Below, piece after piece: positions 1-6,241 of a stretch of DNA of 7,845 nucleotides. Origin of the DNA: Chloroflexota bacterium (lineage in GTDB: Bacteria; Chloroflexota; UBA5177; JANWHV01). Position 1 is the first letter of the stretch. Each line of letters starts with the position of its first letter. Below the pieces are notes generated by a model, which searched no databases, was not told where the DNA came from, and was given only the letters and a program-made list of their open reading frames with translations. Both the position numbers and the translations under genes were made by a program. The stretch lies in the NCBI GenBank assembly GCA_025450255.1, contig JANWHV010000217.1, forward strand, positions 1 through 7,845, written 5' to 3'.

Positions 1-78
1 AACACCGAACAAGCCGCCCATCACCTCACCGGCCTCGCCGACCGCCTCTCCACCATGGTCGTCCACTACCACCTCTAG
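1..78 (+). CDS. Methyl-accepting chemotaxis protein, 3' end only
   Basis: This is the last 25 codons plus TAG stop of an MCP whose body lies left of the window. The visible peptide ends in VVHYHL and is identical, residue for residue and base for base, to the last 25 codons of the complete MCP at 2460-4196. In that protein this stretch is the extreme C-terminal end of the cytoplasmic coiled-coil signalling domain, so the same role is inferred here. It carries no NWETF-like CheR-docking pentapeptide. Its stop codon overlaps the ribosome binding site of the following cheA gene, which suggests co-transcription. Identity with the other MCP is certain in the visible part. How far it extends upstream is unknown. 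Confidence 0.85.
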   Translation, partial: NTEQAAHHLTGLADRLSTMVVHYHL

Positions 79-81
79 GAG
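76..81 (+). promoter_or_regulatory. Ribosome binding site of cheA, overlapping the MCP stop
   Basis: TAGGAG at 76-81 contains the TAG stop of the upstream MCP and a Shine-Dalgarno core (AGGAG). Nine bases separate it from the GTG at 91. This spacing supports GTG 91 as the CheA start and suggests translational coupling of the two genes. The same site is duplicated at 4194-4199. Confidence 0.75.
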
Positions 82-90
82 CCCCCTATC

Positions 91-2370
91 GTGCAGCACT
101 ATCCCGACCACCTGCGCCAACTGATCGCCACGTTCCAGGTCGAGCACATCGAGCGGGTCAGTACGCTTGAGCACCTCGTCATCAGCCTCGGCGTGCCCGG
201 TTTCGCCCATGCCGATATTCTCGCGGCGCTGGTGCGGGAGACGCACAGTCTCAAGGGCGCGGCGCGCGCGGTCGAGCACGAGCATATCGAGCGCTGGGCG
301 CATGCCTTTGAAGCGGCGCTGGTGGAAGCAGGGCGGTGGGACCGCGCTCCATCGCCGGAATGGGTAGACGCCGCGCATACGGTCGTCGCCATCTTCGCTC
401 GACTTGCCGATGGCGGCTCCGACGCGCCGCTGTCGCTTTTCCCGGAAATATTGACGCCGCCGTCGAGCCTCGCCGTGCCCGCCGCGGCTTTCCACGATAC
501 TCCGCGCCCAACTCCCGGGGCCGGCGGCGTGCCCGACCAGCCGGCCGCGGTGAGCGCGCCGGGGCCGGCAAGCGCGCAGCCTGCCGCCGACAGCGTGCGG
601 GTGTCAATCGGGAAGCTCGACTCGCTCCTGGCACAGGCAGGCGAGTTGGCGGTAACGCACATTCGGATAGCACAGCGGTTGGCCGAGCTCCGCGAGGCGC
701 GAGACGCCTTCTATGACACGCGACGCGATTGGCGCCGCTGCCGAAGCCTGCGCGCCAACATCCGCCGGAAGTCCGCCGCGGAACAGCCTGGCACGAGCAC
801 GGTCGCGCGCGACGTCGAGGCGTTGCTGCTTTTCACCGAACAGGCTGAGGAGCGATCGCTGGCGATGTCACGGCGGATCGAGGAGATCTCATCACGGCTT
901 CACCAAGACGTGGCCCAACTTGCTCTCGTCTCCCAGGGCATGGAGACGGATGTATTGGCCATCCGCCTGCTGCCGGTGGCCACCGTGTTCAACCCGCTGG
1001 AACGCGTGGTGCGCGATCTGGCCCGCGGCCAAAACAAGACAATTCGGCTGCTGTTGGCAGGTCAGGACATTGAGATAGATCGCAAAATCCTGGAGCAGCT
1101 TCGCGATCCGCTGCTGCACATGGTCCGCAACTCCGTCGACCACGGCATCGAAGCCCCAGATGAGCGCCAGGGGCGCGGCAAACCGCGCGAGGGCACGATC
1201 CGGCTGTCCGTTACGCAACGTGGGGGCGCGGTCGAAATCGCGATCGAAGATGACGGCGCGGGCATGGACCCCGAGCGCATGCGCCAGAGCGCGGTGAGGA
1301 AAGGCTTCCTCGCGGAAGAGCACGCGCGGAAGCTCGACGACCAGGCCGCCGTGGATTTGATTTTTCGCGCCGGCTTCTCCACCAAGACGACGGCCACCGA
1401 GATCTCTGGCCGCGGCGTGGGCATGGATGTGGTGCGCGAACACCTGGAACGCCTCGGCGGCCAGATTACCCCCTGGAGCGCGCCGGGCCAGGGGACCCGC
1501 TTTACCATCAGGGTGCCGCTCACCCTGGCGACCACCCGCGCGATCCTGGTGGAGCAGAGCGGCCGGATCTATGCCATTCCGTCGGCGCTGATCGAGCGCA
1601 CCTCGCGCGTGCAAGAGCAGCACATCGTCAGCCTCGACGGACGGCGGGCCGTCGCCGTGGAAGGACGCCCGGTTCCAATCGTCGAGCTTCACGAAGTGCT
1701 GGAGATGCCCGGCGGCGCCCGAGCATCCGATCCGGCAGGGTGGCGGTCATACTTTGTGCTGCGCCAGGACGAGGGCCGAGTCGCGCTCTTGACCGATCAA
1801 CTGGTTGGGGAGCAAGAGATCGTGGTCAAGCGCCTCGCCTGGCCGCTGCGCCGCGTGCGGAACGTCGGCGGCGCCGCCGTGCTCGGATCCGGCCAGACCA
1901 TCGCCATTCTTAATCCGTCTGACTTGCTGAAAACGGCGCTCCAGATCGGCGTGCGTGGAAGACGATCGATGAGCGAGATGCCCGTCACCCCAAGCGCGCC
2001 ACGGCAGCGTTGCGTACTGGTGGTTGACGATTCGCTGCCCACGCGCACGCTCGAACGGAGCATCCTGGAAACCGCGGGCTACCGCACGCTGGCGGCGGGT
2101 GATGGAGTGGAGGCGCTGAAGATATTGCGCGGCGAGGCGATCGATCTCGTCGTCACCGATATCGAGATGCCGGGCCTCGACGGCTTCGCCCTCACCACCG
2201 AGATCAGGCGGGACGAGAAGCTGCGCCAGATCCCAGTCGTGCTGGTGACCTCTCTGGCCGCGCCCGAACATCAGGAGCGGGGAGTCGCGGCCGGAGCGGA
2301 CGCCTATATCCTGAAGGGCAAGTTCGATCAGGGCCAACTGCTCGACACCGTCGGCAGGTTGATCGCGTGA
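91..2370 (+). CDS. cheA: CheA-type hybrid sensor kinase with C-terminal receiver
   Basis: Cytoplasmic histidine kinase that autophosphorylates in response to MCP arrays and passes phosphate to response regulators. Domains in order (759 aa): Hpt/P1, about 1-105, with phospho-accepting His52 in HSLKGAARA; Pro/Ala-rich linker, about 120-166, with no recognisable P2 regulator-docking domain; P3 dimerisation helices, about 167-300, with a basic stretch near 205-230; P4 ATPase, about 300-478, with the N box at 339-354 (His343, Asn347, Asp350, His351), DDGAGMD at 387-393 and the glycine-rich GRGVGMDVV at 440-448; CheW-like P5, about 480-620; receiver, about 640-759, with Asp646/Asp647, phospho-acceptor Asp690, Thr720 and Lys742. 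All catalytic motifs look intact. The P5 plus receiver layout is that of WspE/FrzE-like hybrids. GTG start is chosen because AGGAG lies nine bases upstream and the frame is the first after the MCP stop. The first nine codons are duplicated at 4209-4235. The receiver could compete with, or relay phosphate to, the downstream Hpt and cyclase proteins. Confidence 0.95.
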   Translation: MQHYPDHLRQLIATFQVEHIERVSTLEHLVISLGVPGFAHADILAALVRETHSLKGAARAVEHEHIERWAHAFEAALVEAGRWDRAPSPEWVDAAHTVVAIFARLADGGSDAPLSLFPEILTPPSSLAVPAAAFHDTPRPTPGAGGVPDQPAAVSAPGPASAQPAADSVRVSIGKLDSLLAQAGELAVTHIRIAQRLAELREARDAFYDTRRDWRRCRSLRANIRRKSAAEQPGTSTVARDVEALLLFTEQAEERSLAMSRRIEEISSRLHQDVAQLALVSQGMETDVLAIRLLPVATVFNPLERVVRDLARGQNKTIRLLLAGQDIEIDRKILEQLRDPLLHMVRNSVDHGIEAPDERQGRGKPREGTIRLSVTQRGGAVEIAIEDDGAGMDPERMRQSAVRKGFLAEEHARKLDDQAAVDLIFRAGFSTKTTATEISGRGVGMDVVREHLERLGGQITPWSAPGQGTRFTIRVPLTLATTRAILVEQSGRIYAIPSALIERTSRVQEQHIVSLDGRRAVAVEGRPVPIVELHEVLEMPGGARASDPAGWRSYFVLRQDEGRVALLTDQLVGEQEIVVKRLAWPLRRVRNVGGAAVLGSGQTIAILNPSDLLKTALQIGVRGRRSMSEMPVTPSAPRQRCVLVVDDSLPTRTLERSILETAGYRTLAAGDGVEALKILRGEAIDLVVTDIEMPGLDGFALTTEIRRDEKLRQIPVVLVTSLAAPEHQERGVAAGADAYILKGKFDQGQLLDTVGRLIA

Positions 2371-2459
2371 TCCGCCAGGCCGCGGTCCCGCTACGACTGG
2401 AGAATCTTGTTAATGCGAAACCGTGGATTTACGTCAGTTAGCTGAAGGACAAAACCACC

Positions 2460-4196
2460 ATGAGATTGAGCCTCCAGAGCAAGCTGCTCGCGGCCTTCGG
2501 CGCCGTCCTCATCCTGACCATTATCGTCGGCTATATCGGCGTCTTGCAGACCGGACGTATAGACGATGCAGCGGCGGGCATGTATGCCGATGATCTGGTG
2601 GGCACCGGACGTACCGCGAACCTGGCGCAAATGGTAAACGAGGTGCGTGCCGATGTGCTGCGGCACGTCCTGGCTACCAACCAGAGCGAGAAAGTGGCGC
2701 GCGTCGCCGATATCGCGCGCCTGGACGCCGCGATTGCCAATACTGTCGACGCAATTCGAGCCGGCAATCCTGATGGCGACCTGCGGGCGCCCCTGGATCG
2801 TTTCACGCAAACCTGGGCCATATATACCCGGACACGTGACGATCAAACCGTGGCCGCGAGCCAGGCTGGACACAAGCAGCAAGCGCTCGACTCGTACGGC
2901 GCCGCGGAGGAGAAAAGCTTCACGGCCGTCGATGGCGCCCTCAACGTGTTGATCCAGAGACTCACCGCGGCGGCCGGCAACACCAATAACACGAATAAGA
3001 CGACCTACGACAATGCGCGAACGTTGATTGTCGCCGTGACCATACTGGCGCTGCTGGTCGGGCTCGGGCTGGCGCTCCTGTTGTCACGGCGGATAAGCGG
3101 CGCGGTGCGGCAGGTGGCGCGCGCCTCGGAAAGCCTGGCCAGGGGCGAGCTAAGCAGCCAGATCACGGTTCGTTCCAACGATGAAATCGGCCAGATGGCC
3201 GGCGCCTTCCAACAGATGGCAGGGCACCAACGGACCATGGCGGGGGTGGCGGACGCCATTGCGCGGGGCGACCTCAGCGCCGAGGTCAGCCCGCAGTCCG
3301 AGCGCGACGTGCTCGGCGTGGCCTTCCAGCACATGGTCGCCAACCTGCGCGCCCTGGTCACCGAACTCCAGCAGGGCTCCCAGCACCTGGCCAGCGCCAG
3401 CAGCGAAATCTCCGCCATGACCACCCAGCACGCCTCCGGCGCCCACGAACAGTCCGCCGCCATCGCCCAGACCACCGCCACCGTCGCCCAGGTCAAGGCC
3501 TCCGCCGACCACGCCGTGCAGATGGCCGGCACCGTCGCCGAGACCGCCAAGCGCGCCAGCGGCATCGCCGTCGAGGGCGTCGCCGCCGTCGCCCACGCCA
3601 CCGCCGGCATGGGCGATATCCGCCAACGCGTGCAGTCCATCGCCGAGAATATCCTCGCCCTCTCCGAACAAAGCCAGCAAATCGGCGACATCATCGCCAC
3701 CGTCAACGACCTCGCCGACCAGTCCAACCTCCTCGCCCTCAACGCCGCCATCGAGGCCAGCCGCGCCGGCGAGCAGGGCAAGGGCTTTACCGTGGTCGCC
3801 ACCGAGATCCGTACCCTGGCCGAGGGGTCCAAGGCCGCCACCGCCCAGGTCCGCACCATCCTCTCCGATATCCAGCGCGCCACCAACGCCGCCGTGATGG
3901 CCACCGAGCAGGGCACCAAGGGCGTCGATGCCGGCAGCCGGCTGATCGAGGACGCCGGCCTGACCATCGACGCCCTCGCCGAGGCTATCCGGCACGCCGC
4001 CCAGTCCGCCACCCAGATCGCCGCCTCCGTCACCCAGCACTCCGTCGGCATGGAGCAAATCGCCGTCGCCATGACCGACATCAACCAGGCCACCAGCCAG
4101 TCCCTCGCCGCCACCAAGAACACCGAACAAGCCGCCCATCACCTCACCGGCCTCGCCGACCGCCTCTCCACCATGGTCGTCCACTACCACCTCTAG
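2460..4196 (+). CDS. Methyl-accepting chemotaxis protein (4HB sensor, tandem HAMP)
   Basis: Transmembrane receptor that controls CheA activity. Of 578 aa, residues about 9-30 form TM1. Residues about 31-186 are an external, largely helical region best matched by a four-helix-bundle (4HB_MCP-like) sensor; ligand unknown. TM2 is about 188-209. HAMP1 is about 209-260 ([21 protein letters not shown]), followed by a second HAMP-like unit, about 262-300 ([19 protein letters not shown]). Residues about 300-578 are the coiled-coil signalling domain, with the conserved hairpin tip at 417-455 ([20 protein letters not shown]). The C terminus, VVHYHL, has no CheR-tethering pentapeptide. ATG 2460 follows GAAGGA (2444-2449) at ten bases; 89 bp separate it from cheA. 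Codon use changes sharply at about 3264, within HAMP2. Upstream, Ala codons are mixed (GCG, GCC, GCA); downstream they are all GCC except one GCT at 3984. The 3' end matches the upstream MCP exactly. The gene therefore looks like a mosaic: its own sensor joined to a signalling cassette shared with its neighbour. Confidence 0.95.
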   Translation: MRLSLQSKLLAAFGAVLILTIIVGYIGVLQTGRIDDAAAGMYADDLVGTGRTANLAQMVNEVRADVLRHVLATNQSEKVARVADIARLDAAIANTVDAIRAGNPDGDLRAPLDRFTQTWAIYTRTRDDQTVAASQAGHKQQALDSYGAAEEKSFTAVDGALNVLIQRLTAAAGNTNNTNKTTYDNARTLIVAVTILALLVGLGLALLLSRRISGAVRQVARASESLARGELSSQITVRSNDEIGQMAGAFQQMAGHQRTMAGVADAIARGDLSAEVSPQSERDVLGVAFQHMVANLRALVTELQQGSQHLASASSEISAMTTQHASGAHEQSAAIAQTTATVAQVKASADHAVQMAGTVAETAKRASGIAVEGVAAVAHATAGMGDIRQRVQSIAENILALSEQSQQIGDIIATVNDLADQSNLLALNAAIEASRAGEQGKGFTVVATEIRTLAEGSKAATAQVRTILSDIQRATNAAVMATEQGTKGVDAGSRLIEDAGLTIDALAEAIRHAAQSATQIAASVTQHSVGMEQIAVAMTDINQATSQSLAATKNTEQAAHHLTGLADRLSTMVVHYHL

Positions 4197-4235
4197 GAGC
4201 CCCCTATCGTGCAGCACTATCCCGACCACCTGCGC
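4119..4235 (+). repeat. Direct repeat copy 2 (MCP tail, stop, RBS, cheA-start remnant)
   Basis: Identical over 117 bases to 1-117. In this copy the cheA start is not followed by cheA. After the ninth codon the sequence changes to unrelated bases leading into cheB. This makes it the displaced copy: a piece of cheA 5' end carried along with an MCP 3' end. Absence of any mismatch, including in the non-coding spacer and at third codon positions, means the copying was recent or that the copies are kept identical by gene conversion. Confidence 0.97.
4194..4199 (+). promoter_or_regulatory. Duplicated ribosome binding site upstream of the chimeric ORF
   Basis: TAGGAG, an exact copy of the cheA ribosome binding site at 76-81, nine bases before GTG 4209. 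The start signal looks functional but now opens a 38-codon frame that ends at the cheB start. Confidence 0.6.
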
Positions 4236-4325
4236 TTTACTCGCCTGCCCGCCCTGTACGGTAGCGCGATGCGCCACGCATCGAACGATCGCGAGCCGGC
4301 GCGCGGGGACACGGTGATCGGGTGA
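4209..4325 (+). CDS. Chimeric 38-codon ORF (cheA start fused to unrelated sequence)
   Basis: GTG 4209 has the cheA ribosome binding site and the first nine CheA codons (MQHYPDHLR). It then runs through 29 codons with no resemblance to CheA and stops at TGA 4323-4325. That stop overlaps the GTG start of cheB (4322) as GTGA. The peptide has no recognisable domain, signal or membrane segment and is unlikely to have a function as a protein. Its probable effect is translational: ribosomes loaded at the duplicated strong site would end exactly at the cheB start, which otherwise has only a weak upstream site (GGGGA at 4305-4309, twelve bases away). It may equally be an inert recombination scar. The unrelated part may be the residual 3' end of the gene that preceded cheB before the recombination. 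Confidence 0.45.
   Translation: MQHYPDHLRFTRLPALYGSAMRHASNDREPARGDTVIG
4267..4283 (+). repeat. Short perfect inverted repeat before cheB
   Basis: CGATGCG, a three-base CCA loop, then CGCATCG: a perfect seven-base-pair stem inside the chimeric ORF, about 40 bases before the cheB start. No T-tract follows, so it is not a typical intrinsic terminator. It could form an mRNA hairpin that affects cheB translation, or it may be chance in GC-rich DNA. Confidence 0.4.
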
Positions 4326-5404
4326 CCAACACGCGCTCGCCGGAGATCGTGCCTCCGCGCATTCGCGTACTCGTGGTGGACGATTCAGCCGTTCAGCGGA
4401 GCATGCTGATCAACATATTGGAAGCCGAGGGCGATCTCACGGTCGCAGGCTGGGCGACGAATGGGGAAGAAGCGATACGCTCCGCCGCCGCGCTCAAGCC
4501 GGACGTGATCACCATGGATCTCCGCATGCCGGTGATGGACGGCCTGCTGGCGACACGCCGGATCATGCAGGAGACGCCCACCCCTATCATCATCGTCACC
4601 GCGAGCCTCTCGCGCGACGTCCACGAGGTGGTAGGCGCCGCGTACCAGGCGGGCGCGCTGGCGATAGTGCCAAAGCCGATGCCGGGCGCCAGGAACGCCG
4701 GGGGCGCGGGCGAGCTGCGGCGCACCGTCCGGTCGATGTCCGAAATCAAGGTGGTGCGGCGCTGGACGCCGGAACGACTTAACGCGCGCGCGCAAGGTCC
4801 AGACAGGATCGTAATACCGCCGAGCAAGAGACCGGAGATCGTGGCGATCGGCGCCTCGACCGGCGGCCCAAAGGCGCTGCAGGAGATTTTGACGCAACTG
4901 CCGGCGACATTCGTGCTTCCGGTGCTGATCGTGCAGCATATCGCGGGCGATTTCGTGGCGCCGATGATCGATTGGCTCAGGCCGCAATGTGCCGTGCCGT
5001 TGGAGATTGCCGCGCCAGGGCAATTGCTCGACGGGCCGGGCATATACTTCGCTCCGCAAGGCCGGCATCTGCGCGTTCGCGGCCGGGCGCTTGTGCTGGG
5101 CGACGAGCCGCCCGTCCGCGGCCATCGCCCCTCCGCGACCATACTTTTCGAGTCGGTCGCCGGCCAGTACGGCCCCGCGGCGATAGGCGTGCTGCTTACC
5201 GGCATGGGCGACGACGGCGCGAGTGGGCTGCGTGACATGAAACTGGCAGGCGGGCAAACCATCGCCCAGGACGAAGCGAGCAGTGTCGTTTTTGGCATGC
5301 CGGGCGTGGCGATCGGTATGGGTATCGTGGACTACATTTTGCCGCCGCCGGAGATCGCGCTGCTGCTGGTCAAACTTGCCTTGCCCGGAAAGGGAGGGTT
5401 CTAG
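4322..5404 (+). CDS. cheB: CheB-type protein-glutamate methylesterase
   Basis: Phosphorylation-activated methylesterase (and, in the family, glutamine deamidase) that resets MCP adaptation sites. The protein (360 aa) has an N-terminal receiver, about 13-125, with Asp20/Asp21, phospho-acceptor Asp66 in VITMDLRMP, Thr93 and Lys118. A linker of about 45 residues leads to the CheB catalytic domain, about 170-355. Its triad is visible by alignment with enteric CheB: Ser179 in GASTGGP, His206 in VQHIAGDF and Asp298 in TGMGDDGA. Length and layout are normal for CheB, and both phosphorylation and catalytic residues are intact. GTG 4322 is chosen since it overlaps the stop of the chimeric ORF and leaves a short tail before the receiver; GTG 4349 is a less likely alternative. 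The matching methyltransferase CheR is absent from the window. The stop codon abuts the start of the next gene. Confidence 0.95.
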   Translation: MTNTRSPEIVPPRIRVLVVDDSAVQRSMLINILEAEGDLTVAGWATNGEEAIRSAAALKPDVITMDLRMPVMDGLLATRRIMQETPTPIIIVTASLSRDVHEVVGAAYQAGALAIVPKPMPGARNAGGAGELRRTVRSMSEIKVVRRWTPERLNARAQGPDRIVIPPSKRPEIVAIGASTGGPKALQEILTQLPATFVLPVLIVQHIAGDFVAPMIDWLRPQCAVPLEIAAPGQLLDGPGIYFAPQGRHLRVRGRALVLGDEPPVRGHRPSATILFESVAGQYGPAAIGVLLTGMGDDGASGLRDMKLAGGQTIAQDEASSVVFGMPGVAIGMGIVDYILPPPEIALLLVKLALPGKGGF

Positions 5405-6241
5405 ATGACATTTGATCTTAACGCTATCATCGGCGAGTTTCGCGAGGAGGCCGGCGAGCATATCGAGTCGTTGAACGCGCGCTTGCTGGAGCTGGAGCGC
5501 AATCCGACCGCGACCGAGGCGATCCGCGCCATGTTCCTCTCCGCCCACACCATCAAAGGCAGCGCCGCCATGCTCGACCTGCAACACATCAGCGTGCTGG
5601 CGCACGCCGTCGAGGACGTGCTGGCATATCTGCGCGATAAACGTCAACCACTGGAGCGCGATACCGCGGACCTGCTGTTCAAGAGTCTGGATATGCTCCG
5701 CGCCTTGATTAACAGTCCGGTCTCCGGCGGCGTTGAGCCCGACCCAGCGATACTGGAGTTGAGCGCGGCGCTGCGCGGGCACGCCATGGAGCGCGAGGCA
5801 GACGACACGCTTAAATCGACGACGCCCACGGAGGGCGCCGCCGCCCCGCGCGCCTTGCTCCTGGAAGATTCGGCGACGGTGCGGCTGCTGGAGACGATGC
5901 AACTGAACGAGGCAGGATTTACAGTCGACGCCGTGGCGGACGGCATGAAGGCGCTTAATCTGGCCATGGCGCACCCCTACGACGCGATCGTTACTGGGGT
6001 CGAGTGCGCGGGTTTGCGCGGATGGGACCTGGTTGCCGCGCTGCGGGACGTGCTGTCGAGCCGTTCCATGCCGATCATCGTGATGTCCAGCGACCGTGAG
6101 TCGGACGCGCGGGACATCGCTGCCGCCGGGCTGTACGCGTACGTGCGAAAGGGTTCCTTGCGCCGCCAGGATTTACGAGAGACGGCCCAGAGATTGCTGG
6201 CGGAGAGTAGAGAAGTGGTCAAAATGGAAGGTCGATCGTGA
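5405..6241 (+). CDS. Hpt protein with degenerate C-terminal receiver
   Basis: The protein (278 aa) carries a CheA-P1-like Hpt domain, about 1-105, with a clear phospho-acceptor, His48, in AHTIKGSAAML. A linker, about 105-147, leads to a receiver fold, about 148-268. In the receiver the acidic pair is Glu154/Asp155, Ser228 and Lys249 are kept, but the phospho-accepting Asp is replaced by Gly198 (YDAIVTG against IDLVVTD in the CheA receiver). It should not be phosphorylated in the usual way. There are no kinase, dimerisation or CheW domains. The start, ATG 5405, directly follows the cheB stop and has GGGAGGG at 5392-5398, six bases upstream. Likely role: a soluble phosphotransfer intermediate or phosphate sink that docks by its pseudo-receiver; this is inference. 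The receiver ends in AYVRKGSLRRQDL, which resembles AYILKGKFDQGQL of the hybrid CheA, so it may be a CheA paralogue that lost its core. Confidence 0.88.
   Translation: MTFDLNAIIGEFREEAGEHIESLNARLLELERNPTATEAIRAMFLSAHTIKGSAAMLDLQHISVLAHAVEDVLAYLRDKRQPLERDTADLLFKSLDMLRALINSPVSGGVEPDPAILELSAALRGHAMEREADDTLKSTTPTEGAAAPRALLLEDSATVRLLETMQLNEAGFTVDAVADGMKALNLAMAHPYDAIVTGVECAGLRGWDLVAALRDVLSSRSMPIIVMSSDRESDARDIAAAGLYAYVRKGSLRRQDLRETAQRLLAESREVVKMEGRS

Larger units (their letters stand above)
1..117 (+). repeat. Direct repeat copy 1 (MCP tail, stop, RBS, cheA start)
   Basis: These 117 bases are identical to 4119-4235. The repeat crosses a gene boundary: 25 MCP codons, the TAG stop, a 12-base spacer with the ribosome binding site, and the first nine codons of cheA. 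It probably extends left beyond the window, so 117 bp is a minimum. To the right, identity stops after the CGC codon for Arg9 of CheA (117), where this copy continues CAACTG and the other TTTACT. Here the sequence has its native context, because the intact cheA follows. Confidence 0.97.

Noticed and set aside
2371..2459. Possible promoter between cheA and the second MCP (TTGTTA at 2407 and an AT-richer stretch)
   Set aside because: No convincing -10 element at proper spacing. The 89-bp gap has a ribosome binding site but nothing else I can support.
1..4235. Insertion sequence or transposon bounded by the 117-bp direct repeats
   Set aside because: No transposase, integrase or terminal inverted repeats. 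The repeats are coding sequence of che genes, so homologous recombination explains them better.
3005..4277. Long minus-strand open frames opposite the MCP gene (372 and 375 codons)
   Set aside because: They are antisense shadows of the strongly C-ending codon bias on the + strand. Their products are low-complexity (Gly/Asp/Leu or Ala/Ser/Arg-rich) and show no domain.
4385..5974. 529-codon minus-strand open frame opposite cheB and the Hpt gene
   Set aside because: It crosses two well-supported + strand genes with intact catalytic motifs, and its product is His/Arg/Gln-rich with no recognisable family. It results from high GC.
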